This document shows, piece after piece, positions 26,688-35,618 of a DNA stretch of 64,000 nt. Within the stretch, counting starts at the first letter, position 1, and every line of letters starts with the position of its first letter. The position numbers were made by a program, and so were the translations under genes. Where the stretch lies: NCBI RefSeq assembly GCF_002812705.1, contig NZ_CP025030.1, positions 1-64,000 on the forward strand. Reading direction: 5' to 3'. This DNA comes from Achromobacter spanius. Lineage in GTDB: Bacteria > Pseudomonadota > Gammaproteobacteria > Burkholderiales > Burkholderiaceae_B. The notes beneath the pieces were generated by a model. The model was not told the DNA's origin. It saw only the letters and a program-made list of their open reading frames with translations, and did not search any database.

Positions 26688-27965
26688 TTAATGCAGCAGG
26701 GGCTGAGCCAGCTCGCGAAGCCGGCGCTTGTCTTCATCCAGGCCCAGAGCATTCTCTGCGTATCCGAGCAAGCGCGCGGCATGCCGGGAAGCGGCCGGCT
26801 TGAATAGCGTCGGGTTGATCTCCGCCAGGCTCAACAGCGCCTTGGTCATGCGCATGTCCACTTCCAGCAAGCCCGCGCCGTCTCGGGCGATAGGGCCGAA
26901 AAAGTCGTCGAACAAATCGTCCACATCCAGACCTTGCACATAGACCCGCTGGCAGTCGGGTTCGGCCTCCAATTGCGACGAAGGGGGCTGCCCCCAGCAG
27001 GTCAGGCTTCTTACGCCCCTGCCGATGACGTCAATGGCCGTTCCGGGGTCATTGACGGCAGGCGACAAGGCGCGGGACGCAATTTCGGAAAGCACCGACA
27101 AGCCAAAGCGGGGGTCGTTCTCGAACGTGCGATGCGTGCCTAGGGTGATGGCGCCAAGAATTTCCTCGTTGGGCGCGTGGAGCGTGGCGGACGCGCTGCT
27201 AGATTCGGGCACAATCCACGCCAGCACCATGCCGACATGGGCAAAGGCGCCCGGCAGAACATCCAGATAAATCAAGGCCTGATGTTCCCGCGCGACCTCG
27301 CCCAAGGCCTGCACGTCGATGTGCTGGACGTAGCCCGTCTGGTCACTTGCCACGGCCAGCGCCGACGCGGGGGGCACGCCGGATGCCGGATAAGGGGTGC
27401 CGCCCAGACAAGGCCACTGAACGCGGTGCCGGATAGCGTCGATGGTCGCGGTTTCAACGCGGTCGATGGTTTCGCCGACCCGGCCGAGCTTTGACAGGTG
27501 ATCGATCCAGCGCAACAGCGTGTAGACGATCAGGATCACCACCGCGATCGTCACCGCGAACAGCAAGACCCGCCCTTGCGCGCCATAGGCGCCCGTGCTC
27601 AGCGCGATGATGCCCACCAAGCTGAACAGAAACGAGCCGATGAAGGTCGCCAAGGCGTTCTGCGTGGTGGTGTCCTGCATCACAAGGGTGGTTGCGCGCG
27701 GCGTTACCCCGCTGCTTGCCGCGCCGTAGGCCGCCACCATGGTGCTGAGCGAAAAGGTGGTCACCGCCAGCATGCTGGACGCAATGATGCCCAGGATCTT
27801 GTCCACCGCATCGGCGCCAATGCGGGCGGGCAGGGTCTCAGGAATGGCGCCCTTGAATATGACGGCAAGCAAGGCGGTCGCCACGCCCAGCAGCGAGAAA
27901 AGACTGGCCCTGAACCACAGGCGCCTGGTCAATTGCTTAAGCGCCCAGCGCCAACGAGCAACCAT
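26688..27965 (-). CDS. DUF2254 membrane protein
   Basis: 425 residues from the ATG at 27963-27965, preceded by AAGGAG. Four N-terminal membrane helices (FRASLFSLLGVATALLAVIF, IIASSMLAVTTFSLSTMVAA, FIGSFLFSLVGIIALSTGAY, VLLFAVTIAVVILIVYTLLR) carry the family motif SSGVTPRATTLVMQDTTTQN. A soluble C-terminal region includes GYVQHIDVQALGEVAREHQA, FGLSVLSEIASRALSPAVND and PGTAIDVIGR. Widespread, function unknown. The RALSPAVNDPGTA segment is the most conserved part of the family. Confidence 0.87.
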   Translation of the reverse strand: MVARWRWALKQLTRRLWFRASLFSLLGVATALLAVIFKGAIPETLPARIGADAVDKILGIIASSMLAVTTFSLSTMVAAYGAASSGVTPRATTLVMQDTTTQNALATFIGSFLFSLVGIIALSTGAYGAQGRVLLFAVTIAVVILIVYTLLRWIDHLSKLGRVGETIDRVETATIDAIRHRVQWPCLGGTPYPASGVPPASALAVASDQTGYVQHIDVQALGEVAREHQALIYLDVLPGAFAHVGMVLAWIVPESSSASATLHAPNEEILGAITLGTHRTFENDPRFGLSVLSEIASRALSPAVNDPGTAIDVIGRGVRSLTCWGQPPSSQLEAEPDCQRVYVQGLDVDDLFDDFFGPIARDGAGLLEVDMRMTKALLSLAEINPTLFKPAASRHAARLLGYAENALGLDEDKRRLRELAQPLLH

Positions 27966-27988
27966 CTTTTCTCCTTTCTGTGATGCGG

Positions 27989-28603
27989 CTAGGGTCCAGT
28001 AGGCCGCGCCAACTGGAACAAATCCGTGCTGCGAGCGTACCACCCGCTGCCATGCATGCGCGCCACCAAGCCCATCTCGGCCGTGTTCACATAGCCGCGT
28101 TCCGCGTCCTGCACATAGGCATCGGCCACGTGCGCGCCGAGCACCCTGCCTATCACGACGACCTGGCGCGGGCCGGTCACGATGGTGGCCTGGCTGACGC
28201 ATTCGAGCGACACGGGGCTGCCTTGGATCAAGGGCGGGCGCACATGCGCGGCGGGCAGCGCGGTCAGGCCCGCCTTGCTCAGCTCATCCACCCCTGGCGG
28301 ATAGTCCGCGCAGGTTTGGTTCATTTGCTGCATCAGGGCTTCGGGCACAAGGTTCACCACGAACTCGCCGTTTTCGATGATGTTGGCGCTGGTGTCTTTC
28401 AGTTCACCGTTTGCGCGGCGCATCAGGCCGATGGCGACGGTGGGCGGCTGGTGCCCCATGACGTTGAAAAAGCTGAACGGCGCCGCGTTGACGCAGCCGT
28501 CGCCCGATATCGTGGTGACCCACGCAATCGGGCGGGGGGTGACGGTCGAGGTCAGCAGCTTGTAGACCGTCTGCGAAGGCAAGGCGCTGAAATCAAAATG
28601 CAT
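27989..28603 (-). CDS. Flavin reductase-like FMN-binding domain protein
   Basis: 204 residues of the split-barrel flavin reductase family: TPRPIAWVTTISGDGCVNAA followed by PFSFFNVMGHQPPTVAIGLM are the FMN-contacting strands; NGEFVVNLV and the SPVSLECV strand are also typical. Such proteins either reduce FMN with NAD(P)H for a partner monooxygenase or act on a substrate directly. It begins 4 bp after the nitrilase stop, so the two form an operon. The natural substrate is unknown. Confidence 0.85.
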   Translation of the reverse strand: MHFDFSALPSQTVYKLLTSTVTPRPIAWVTTISGDGCVNAAPFSFFNVMGHQPPTVAIGLMRRANGELKDTSANIIENGEFVVNLVPEALMQQMNQTCADYPPGVDELSKAGLTALPAAHVRPPLIQGSPVSLECVSQATIVTGPRQVVVIGRVLGAHVADAYVQDAERGYVNTAEMGLVARMHGSGWYARSTDLFQLARPTGP

Positions 28604-28606
28604 GTT

Positions 28607-29584
28607 TCAAGACTCCTGCGCGCCGCCCGCGTTGGCGGTAGACACGGCGGACACTGCGGAAACGGCCCGCTTTTCGCGGGTGTCGACCTGAAGCTGGAAC
28701 ACGTCGGGCCGCGCATAGTGGCCGGACACGTCAAAGTCGTACTTGCCGCGCAGGATCTGGTTGGGGTTGATGTCGGCGTACAGAATGGTCTCGTCGGAAA
28801 AATCCGGGCCGGCCAGCACTTCGCCCAAGGGGTCGATGATGGCGCTGCCGCCCCGCATCAACACCGTGTCGGGTGCGTTGCCCAGCGAGCATTCGAAGTC
28901 TTCCGGATACGCATCGCGGCGCAGGTGCTGGCAGGCGGTCAGCACATAGCAGCGGCCTTCCAGCGCAATGTGGCGCATGCTGGGAATCCAGCTATCGCGG
29001 TCATCCGCCGTGGGCGCGCAATACAAGGCCACGCCCTGGCTGTACATGTACATGCGCAACATGGGCATGTAGTTTTCCCAGCAGATGACGGCGCCTATCT
29101 TGCCGTAGGGCGTATCGAAGACGGGCATGGTCGAGCCGTCGCCGAAGCCCCAGATCAGCCGTTCGCCCGCCGTCGGCATCAGCTTGCGGTGCTTGCCGAC
29201 CAGGCCTTCCCGGCCATTGAAATACAGCACGGTGCAATACAGCGTGCCGCCGTCGGCTTCGATGCAGCCCATGACGACGAAGCTGTCGGTATCGGCGGCG
29301 GCCTGCGCCACGATGCCGACCTCTTCGCCATCCAGCCGCACGGCCTGCCGGTGATAGCTGGCGAAGGCGTCGCGGCCTTCGGGCTTGCGCACGCCGATGG
29401 GCGCGCCAAAGGAATTGCCCTTGGGATAGCCACCCAGGAAGGCTTCCGGAAACACCAGCACCCGGGCGCCCTGCTCGGCGGCCTGCCGGATCAGCGACGC
29501 GGCCTTGTTGGCGCAGGCGACGCTGTCGGTCGGGATGGACGCCGCCTGGATGACGGCGGCCTTGAAACTCGCTTGCACGGACAT
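28607..29584 (-). CDS. Nitrilase (carbon-nitrogen hydrolase superfamily, branch 1)
   Basis: 325 residues. Catalytic triad: E47 in VFPEAFLGGYPKG, K134 in KHRKLMPTAGERLIWGFGDG and C168 in AVICWENYMPM. The KHRKLMPT...W(G)xGDG and CWENxMP motifs are those of true nitrilases, which hydrolyse R-CN to carboxylate and ammonia, rather than amidases. Cytosolic, normally forming spiral oligomers; the C-terminal 20 residues are low-complexity Ala/Val/Ser. It lies between the transporter gene and the flavin reductase on the same strand (gaps of 16 and 4 bp), implying uptake and breakdown of a nitrile or related compound. Confidence 0.93.
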   Translation of the reverse strand: MSVQASFKAAVIQAASIPTDSVACANKAASLIRQAAEQGARVLVFPEAFLGGYPKGNSFGAPIGVRKPEGRDAFASYHRQAVRLDGEEVGIVAQAAADTDSFVVMGCIEADGGTLYCTVLYFNGREGLVGKHRKLMPTAGERLIWGFGDGSTMPVFDTPYGKIGAVICWENYMPMLRMYMYSQGVALYCAPTADDRDSWIPSMRHIALEGRCYVLTACQHLRRDAYPEDFECSLGNAPDTVLMRGGSAIIDPLGEVLAGPDFSDETILYADINPNQILRGKYDFDVSGHYARPDVFQLQVDTREKRAVSAVSAVSTANAGGAQES

Positions 29585-29600
29585 GTTTCTCCTCGCTTTT

Positions 29601-31256
29601 TTAGTGGATGGGGTCTTCGTCGATGGCCTTGGCGCGGGTGTTCGGCAGGAACAAGCTGCCGATGATGCCCACCACCACCATCACGACGACCGGATACATC
29701 AAACCGCCAAAGATATTGCCGCTGGCCTGCGCCAGGTAGGTGGCGGTAAAGGGCACGATGCCGCCGAAGATGCCCGCGCCGATGTGGTACGGGAAGGATA
29801 GCGCGGTGTAGCGGATGCGGGCCGGGAACAGTTCAACCAGGTAGGACGCCACTGGTCCATAGACCATCGCGACCACGGCGGTCATCAGCACCAGGATCAG
29901 GATGATGGTGGCGCGGTCGACGCGGGCCGGGTCGGCGCGGTCCGGGTAGCCGGCCGCGCTCAAGGCCTGGGCATAGCCCGCGCGATCGAAGCCGTTGACG
30001 GTGACGCCGCCCACGCTCATGGCAATGGTCTGGTCCGGCAGCGGCGCGGCGTATTCAAAGTTGATGCCCTTGCCGACCAGGAATTTCTTGGCCTGCACGC
30101 ACACCTTCTTGTGGTCGGCATGGCTGCCGACCATCGCGGCCTGCAAGCCGAAGTCGCACGCGCCGCCGCTGGTGTCGGCATGCACGCGGACCGGCGTGCT
30201 CTGCATGGCTTGGGCCAGCGCCGGGTTGCCGGCTTTCAGCAGCACCTCGAACATCGAGTGGTAGCCGATGGCGGCAATGAACAGGCCTGCCATCATGATC
30301 CATTTGCGGCCGATGCGGTCGGACAGCCAGCCGAACAGCACGAACGTGGGCGCGCCGATGATGAAGCCGATCAGGATCAGCGTGTAGACGCTGGTCTGAT
30401 CCAACTGCACGGCTTGCTGCAGGAAGATCATCACGTAAAACTGGCCCGTGAAGTAGGTGGCGCCCTGGCCGGCGGTGACGCCGATCAGCGCCAGCAGCAC
30501 CAGGCGCAGGCTGGACCATTGGCCGAACGTTTCCTTGATGGGATTCTTCGACAGGCGGTTCTGCTGCTTCATGCGCGTGAAGACGGGCGATTCATGCAGC
30601 TTGGCGCGCACGTAGATCGAAATCGCCAGCATCACGATCGACAGGATGAACGGCAGGCGCCATCCCCATTGGCGGAAGTCCTCGGCGCTCATCGCTGCCT
30701 GGGTGCACAGGATGACAACCAGCGACAGGATCAGGCCGGCCGACGAGGTGATCTGGATCCATCCGGTCAACAAGCCACGGCGCTTGGGCTCGCAATGCTC
30801 GGCCACATAGATCACCGCGCCGCCGTACTCGCCGCCCACGGCCAGGCCCTGCACGACGCGCAGCGTCAACAGCAGGATCCACGACAAATGGCCGGCCGAC
30901 TCATAGGTGGGCAGGCAGCCGATCAGCACGGTGGCCCCGCCCATCATCACGACCGTGATCAGGAAGGTGTACTTGCGGCCCCACTTGTCACCCAGGTAGC
31001 CGAACATCACGGCGCCCAAGGGGCGAATGATGAAACCCACCGCCAGTGCGCCCAAGGCGGCCAGCAATGCCACCGTGGGGTTGTCCTGCGGAAACAGCAC
31101 CTGGCTCATGAACACCGCCAGGGTCCCGTAGATGAAGAAGTCGTACCACTCGAACAGGGTGCCCAAGGTGGACGCCACCACTACCTGGCGTTCCTCTTTC
31201 CTGCTTAGCGTCGGCGCGTCGCCGATCCGCCCCACTGCTGCCACGTTTGCTTCCAT
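29601..31256 (-). CDS. MHS-family MFS transporter with a large extracytoplasmic insert
   Basis: 551 residues from the ATG at 31254-31256. Metabolite:H+ symporter signatures: STLGTLFEWYDFFIYGTLAV, FGYLGDKWGRKYTFLITVVM, RVVQGLAVGGEYGGAVIYVA and LFGWLSDRIGRKWIMMAG. Twelve helices are expected. Residues about 343-448, between a helix ending FEVLL and one starting ATIILILV, form a polar insert with two cysteines and a YAAPLPDQTIAMSVGGVTVN segment; typical MHS members are about 430-450 residues. Substrate likely a carboxylate linked to the nitrilase. It is divergent from the IclR regulator (171 bp between starts). Confidence 0.9.
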   Translation of the reverse strand: MEANVAAVGRIGDAPTLSRKEERQVVVASTLGTLFEWYDFFIYGTLAVFMSQVLFPQDNPTVALLAALGALAVGFIIRPLGAVMFGYLGDKWGRKYTFLITVVMMGGATVLIGCLPTYESAGHLSWILLLTLRVVQGLAVGGEYGGAVIYVAEHCEPKRRGLLTGWIQITSSAGLILSLVVILCTQAAMSAEDFRQWGWRLPFILSIVMLAISIYVRAKLHESPVFTRMKQQNRLSKNPIKETFGQWSSLRLVLLALIGVTAGQGATYFTGQFYVMIFLQQAVQLDQTSVYTLILIGFIIGAPTFVLFGWLSDRIGRKWIMMAGLFIAAIGYHSMFEVLLKAGNPALAQAMQSTPVRVHADTSGGACDFGLQAAMVGSHADHKKVCVQAKKFLVGKGINFEYAAPLPDQTIAMSVGGVTVNGFDRAGYAQALSAAGYPDRADPARVDRATIILILVLMTAVVAMVYGPVASYLVELFPARIRYTALSFPYHIGAGIFGGIVPFTATYLAQASGNIFGGLMYPVVVMVVVGIIGSLFLPNTRAKAIDEDPIH

Positions 31257-31427
31257 GCTTGCTTTCCCCTGTGTTTTTAGATTGATACTGCTGTATGCAT
31301 TAACTATTATCAAACTTAAAACCGGCCCGGACAAAGCTGGGGGAAACCCGAAACCGGGTCCGGCAGGGTGCCGCAAGCGCCTGCAAGCCGCTGCTACACT
31401 GCCGCCAAACACACACTGGAGGCAGCA

Positions 31428-32294
31428 ATGGCAAGGCCCGCCGGCAAGGTAGAAAAGAACACGGAAAAGACGCCGACCGCAGCGCGCAGGGGGATTCAGT
31501 CGATTGAAGTGGGCTTCCGAATCCTGGACCTGATCCGCAAGACGGGCCGGCCGCTACCGCTGAAGGAAATTGCCGACGCCTGTGAGCTGACCGTGCCCAA
31601 CGTGCACTACTACCTGGTCAGTTTTCAGAAGGTGGGCGTGGTGCAGCAGCACGCGGACACGGGCCACTACGGCCTGGGCCCCTACGCGCTGCGGCTGGGG
31701 CTGGCGGCCTTGGAGCAGTTCGATGTGTTCACCACAGCGCGGCCCATCATGGCCGAGGTGGCGGCGGTGACCGGGCATACCGTGTTCCTGGGGGTGTGGG
31801 GCAACAAGGGGCCGACCATTGTGTATCGGGTGGAAGGCAGCCGCAGCCGGCCCTTGCTGGAATTGCGCGTGGGCACGGTGATGCCGCTGCTGTCGTCGGC
31901 GTTGGGCCGCAACTTCCTGGCGCACTTGCCGGACGCCCTGACCCGCGACCTGCTGGAGCGCGAGATGGCGTCATCCATACCCGAAAGCCAGGGCGGCGCG
32001 CCCGGCAATTCCTATACGGCGAAAGACGTGCAGGCCATCCGCGACGAGGTGCAAAAGCACCACATCAGCCGCTGCCGCCATGCGCTGCTACCGCATTTCA
32101 CGTCGCTGTCCGCGCCCATCTTCGACATGCTGGGCGAGATGACGGCGGCCATCACCTTGATGGGACCGGTGGGCGCCATCGACGACGACCTGGATTCCGA
32201 CACCGCGCGCCTGCTGCGTGAAAAAGCGCGGTCGATCTCGGCGATGGCGGGGTGGGAAGGGTCGGAGCCGAACACGGCCCCGGCCGCAGGCTAA
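31428..32294 (+). CDS. IclR-family transcriptional regulator
   Basis: 288 residues from the ATG at 31428 with GGAGG upstream. N-terminal winged helix (GIQSIEVGFRILDLIRKTGR, PLPLKEIADACELTVPNVHY), then the GAF-like effector domain (about 100-275: AAVTGHTVFLGVWGNKGPTI, GTVMPLLSSALGRNFLAHLP, ITLMGPVGAIDDDLDSDTAR). IclR proteins usually bind a small carboxylate and control a neighbouring catabolic operon. Its divergence from the MHS/nitrilase/flavin reductase operon makes that operon the likely target. Confidence 0.92.
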   Translation: MARPAGKVEKNTEKTPTAARRGIQSIEVGFRILDLIRKTGRPLPLKEIADACELTVPNVHYYLVSFQKVGVVQQHADTGHYGLGPYALRLGLAALEQFDVFTTARPIMAEVAAVTGHTVFLGVWGNKGPTIVYRVEGSRSRPLLELRVGTVMPLLSSALGRNFLAHLPDALTRDLLEREMASSIPESQGGAPGNSYTAKDVQAIRDEVQKHHISRCRHALLPHFTSLSAPIFDMLGEMTAAITLMGPVGAIDDDLDSDTARLLREKARSISAMAGWEGSEPNTAPAAG

Positions 32295-32385
32295 AGCGCG
32301 TCGCGTCCGGCGGGCGATGGCGGTTCGGGCCGCCCGTGCTCGGCGCTGCTGGGCTGCCGGACAACGACCGCGCGCGCCGCACGCA

Positions 32386-33369
32386 TCAGCTTTCCACGAT
32401 GATCTTCGCGTCTTTGATGGTCTTGGCGTACTTGCGCTGTTCCTGGACCATGAAGTCGGCAAAGCGCTGCACGCTGCCGCCGCCATCTTCCGCGCCCACT
32501 TGCGCCAGCTTTTCCTGCACGTCCGCCATCGCCAGGACCCGATCGATATCGCGGTTCATGCGCTGGACCATGGCGTCGGGCATCTTGCCGGGGCCTACCA
32601 TGCCGAACCAGATGCTGGCCTCGAAGCCCGGATAGCCTTGTTCCGCCACCGTCGGCACAGTGGGGTGGCTTATCGAGCGCTGCTGCAAGGTCTGCGCCAA
32701 CGCGATCACCTTGCCGGACTGCACCAATGGCGTGGCCGTCGTCATGCCTTCAAAGCAGTACTGCACATGGCCGCCCAACAAATCGTTCATCAGCGGCGCC
32801 GACCCCTTGTACGGCACATGCAGCACGTCGATGCCGGCGCGTGCCTTGAAAATTTCCAGTGCCAGATGCTGGGCCGACCCCGCCCCCGCCGACCCGAACA
32901 CGATTTTTCCGGGTTGCGCGCGGCACAGCTTGACCAAGTCAGGCAGCGTCTTGGCGGGTTGCGACGCGCCGCCGATCAGGATGGTGGGCGTCTTGCCCAC
33001 CAAGGCGATGGGCGAGAAATCTCGGTCCACCGAATAGGCCAGCTTGGGCTGCAAGCCCGGCGCAATGCCGTGGCTGTTCACATGCGCCATCAGCAGCGTG
33101 TTGCCATCGTTGGGCTGGCGCGCCACCTGTTCGGCCGCGATGACGCCCGCCGCCCCGGCGCGGTTTTCCACGATGACGGGAATGTTCCACATCACGCCCA
33201 GCTTTTGCCCCAACAAGCGCGCCAGCACGTCGGTGCCGCCGCCCGCCGGAAAGCCCACCACGATCTTCACCGGACCCGACGGCATGTCCTGCTGCGCCCG
33301 CGCCGCGTTGGGCAGCACAAGCGCCGCCCCCAGCGCCGCGGCGCCGGTCATGAATTGCCTGCGTTGCAT
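32386..33369 (-). CDS. Bug-family periplasmic solute-binding protein (TctC type)
   Basis: 327 residues with a signal peptide MQRRQFMTGAAALGAALVLP then NAARAQ, beginning with RRQF, which hints at Tat-like export. Bug motifs: VKIVVGFPAGGGTDVLARLL, VENRAGAAGVIAAEQVARQP, IVFGSAGAGSAQHLALEIFK and HVPYKGSAPLMNDLLGGHVQ. Such proteins capture carboxylates for TctAB transporters, but many are orphans, as here: no tctAB is adjacent and tctBA at 4.8-6.7 kb has no tctC. It precedes nothing on the minus strand and follows the enolase-superfamily gene by 72 bp, so it likely belongs to the same operon. Confidence 0.9.
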   Translation of the reverse strand: MQRRQFMTGAAALGAALVLPNAARAQQDMPSGPVKIVVGFPAGGGTDVLARLLGQKLGVMWNIPVIVENRAGAAGVIAAEQVARQPNDGNTLLMAHVNSHGIAPGLQPKLAYSVDRDFSPIALVGKTPTILIGGASQPAKTLPDLVKLCRAQPGKIVFGSAGAGSAQHLALEIFKARAGIDVLHVPYKGSAPLMNDLLGGHVQYCFEGMTTATPLVQSGKVIALAQTLQQRSISHPTVPTVAEQGYPGFEASIWFGMVGPGKMPDAMVQRMNRDIDRVLAMADVQEKLAQVGAEDGGGSVQRFADFMVQEQRKYAKTIKDAKIIVES

Positions 33370-33441
33370 GCTTGTCTCCTCGCGCCGGCCTCGAAGGCCG
33401 GCTGCTTGTTTTGAAAAGGCGCCGCCTGGTGGCGGTGGCGT

Positions 33442-34569
33442 TCAACGACTGATGCGGACCCACTTGCCAAACTTTTCAACCATGCGCTCTTCGAAGCCGA
33501 AGCCCAGCCCCGGCTCTTGATGCAAGACCACGCGGCCCAGCTTGTGAGTCAGTTGCCGATCGATCAGCTTGCGGAAATTCAACACCTGGTCGTCCCAGAA
33601 GAATTCGACGTAGCGCGCGTTCGGCGTCGCCGCGACCAGCGGCGCGTGCACGTCGTGGAACCAATGCGGGCAGACCACCACGCCATAGCTGGCGGCCGTG
33701 GCCGCAATGCGCTTCCACTCGGTGATGCCGCCGCACACCGCCGCATCGGTCTGCAGGATGCCGGCCGCGCCCTTGTCGAGCAGTTCCTTGTGATACCAGC
33801 GGCCATAGCCGATTTCGGCCGTGGCGATCGGCAGATGCGTCAGCCGCGCCAGCTTGGCGTGGCTGTCGATATCGTCCGGCCCGAAGGGCTCTTCGATGAA
33901 ATACGGCTCGTACTGCTCGAAGCGGCGGATGTACTGCATGGCCTGGGTCACGTCCTGCCAGGCGTTATTGCAGTCCATCATCAGCTCGACGTCGGGGCCC
34001 ACGGCTTCGCGCGCCGCTTTCAAGCGCGCCTCTTCCTCGCGCGGGGACAGGCGGCCGGTCTTCATCTTGACGGCGCGAAAGCCCTTGTCCACGTAGCTGG
34101 CCATTTCCTCGCCCAGGTGCTGGGGCGTCTTGCCGTCCAGGTAGTAGCCGCCACTGGCGTAGGCAGGCACGGTTTCGAGTTCCATCGCACCCAGGAACTT
34201 GTGCAGCGGCAGGCCGGCCGTCTTGGCGTTCAGGTCCCACAGTGCGATGTCCAGCGCACTCAGCGCGCGCATCACCGTGCCCTGCCGACCTTGCAGCAGC
34301 GCCTCTTGGTACATGGCTTGCCACAAGCCTTCAACGGCGTGTGAATCGCGGCCCAGCAGCACCGGCGCCAACAGGCTTTGCACGGCTGCTTCGAAGATAG
34401 CGCCGCCGGCGCTGCCCACATAGCAAAAGCCGATGCCTTCCACGCCGTCGCTTGAACGGACCTTGACCAGGCCGTAGTGGCGAGTGGATACGCTGCGGTT
34501 CGAAAACGATGTGACTTTATCCAGGGGCACCGCGGCGGCGCAAACGTCGATGGATTCAATAATGGGCAC
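33442..34569 (-). CDS. Mandelate racemase/muconate lactonizing enzyme family protein (enolase superfamily)
   Basis: 375 residues from a GTG at 34567-34569 with AAGGAG upstream; the longer reading adds an unlikely leader. Enolase-superfamily barrel: KxK acid/base motif VKMKTGR, metal ligands D (MMDCNNAW), E (FIEEPFG) and E (IATAEIGYGRWY), and a C-terminal His in CPHWFHDVHAPL, a mandelate-racemase-type His-Asp arrangement. These enzymes abstract a proton alpha to a carboxylate; several are sugar-acid dehydratases or racemases. Which reaction is not clear. It is paired with a Bug protein and divergent from a LysR regulator, a standard carboxylate-catabolism arrangement. Confidence 0.88.
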   Translation of the reverse strand: MPIIESIDVCAAAVPLDKVTSFSNRSVSTRHYGLVKVRSSDGVEGIGFCYVGSAGGAIFEAAVQSLLAPVLLGRDSHAVEGLWQAMYQEALLQGRQGTVMRALSALDIALWDLNAKTAGLPLHKFLGAMELETVPAYASGGYYLDGKTPQHLGEEMASYVDKGFRAVKMKTGRLSPREEEARLKAAREAVGPDVELMMDCNNAWQDVTQAMQYIRRFEQYEPYFIEEPFGPDDIDSHAKLARLTHLPIATAEIGYGRWYHKELLDKGAAGILQTDAAVCGGITEWKRIAATAASYGVVVCPHWFHDVHAPLVAATPNARYVEFFWDDQVLNFRKLIDRQLTHKLGRVVLHQEPGLGFGFEERMVEKFGKWVRISR

Positions 34570-34727
34570 GGCAAGCTCCTTGATGGCGGGGTTCCAACGG
34601 GCGACGCCGGCGCCTTGTGCGCGGGCGGATCGCTCTGGACGTATTCTTCCCGCCACCAAAGAAAACAACAATTATCTTCACCCATCTTTAGAATACGGAA
34701 AATCCATCTTCACGAAAGGCAAGCGCC

Positions 34728-35618
34728 GTGGACTCCCGCTTTCTTCAAACCTATGTGCATGTGGTGGAGCTGGGCTCCATCGCTCAGGCCGCGCGCCACC
34801 AAGGCTTGACGCCTGCCACCGTGCAGCAGCGACTGCGCGCGCTGGAGGGGGACGTAGGCAGCGCCCTGATCGCCCGGTCCGGCCGCACGGTCAAGCCCAC
34901 GCCGGCCGGCATCCGCATTCTTGAGCGCGCCCGCCATATCCTGCGAGACGTGCGCGACCTGCGCTCGGCGGCCAGCGACACGGAGCTTCCGGCCGGCCCC
35001 TTGCGCCTGGGCGCCACGCCCACGGCGCTGACCGGCATCATGCCGCCGGTGCTGCGCACCTGGGTGGCCCGCCATCCCCATATCGAGATCTACATCGAGC
35101 CCGCGCCCACCACCCTGCTCTACAGCAAGGTGCTGTCGGGCGAGCTGGATGGCGCGCTGCTGGTGCACCCGCTGTTTGCATTACCCAAGACGTGCGACTG
35201 GCGCGACCTGCGCCACGAACCGCTGGTGTTGGTGACGCCGGCCGACATGAAGGTGCGCGACCCGCTGGCCGTCCTCGCGCGCGAGCCCTACATCCGCTAT
35301 GACCGCAGCGTGGTGGGCGGCAAGATGGCCGACGACTACCTGCGCATGCACAACCTGCGGCCACACGTGCGCTTCGAGCTGGACGGCATCGATTCCATCG
35401 CAAAGCTGGTGGCCGAGGGGCTGGGGGTGGCGGTGCTGCCCGACTGGGCCGTCACCGGCGAACCGGCCGCGCGGGTAACGCGCTGGCCGCTGCCGGCGCC
35501 CTGCCCGGTGCGCACGGTGGGCGCGATCTGGCAGCGCGCCGGTGTGCGTTCGGAATTGATGCGCGCATTCGTCGCGTTGACGGAATCGCAGCTGGGTTTG
35601 ACGGGCGGTCAGGCTTAG
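34728..35618 (+). CDS. LysR-family transcriptional regulator
   Basis: 296 residues from a GTG at 34728. Winged HTH RFLQTYVHVVELGSIAQAAR, then GLTPATVQQRLRALEGDVGS; effector domain LRLGATPTALTGIMPPVLRT to GLGVAVLPDWAVTGEP. Divergent from the enolase-superfamily gene, with 158 bp between starts; this intergenic region holds two ATCTTCAC direct repeats about 34 bp apart (near 34674 and 34707), possible LysR-site half elements. It overlaps the convergent amidohydrolase gene by 4 bp at the 3' ends. Confidence 0.9.
   Translation: MDSRFLQTYVHVVELGSIAQAARHQGLTPATVQQRLRALEGDVGSALIARSGRTVKPTPAGIRILERARHILRDVRDLRSAASDTELPAGPLRLGATPTALTGIMPPVLRTWVARHPHIEIYIEPAPTTLLYSKVLSGELDGALLVHPLFALPKTCDWRDLRHEPLVLVTPADMKVRDPLAVLAREPYIRYDRSVVGGKMADDYLRMHNLRPHVRFELDGIDSIAKLVAEGLGVAVLPDWAVTGEPAARVTRWPLPAPCPVRTVGAIWQRAGVRSELMRAFVALTESQLGLTGGQA

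Noticed and set aside
26527..26690. Plus-strand frame [20 protein letters not shown] in the gap before the chemoreceptor
   Set aside because: About 50 codons, no ribosome-binding site, no recognised family, and it ends against the DUF2254 gene on the other strand.
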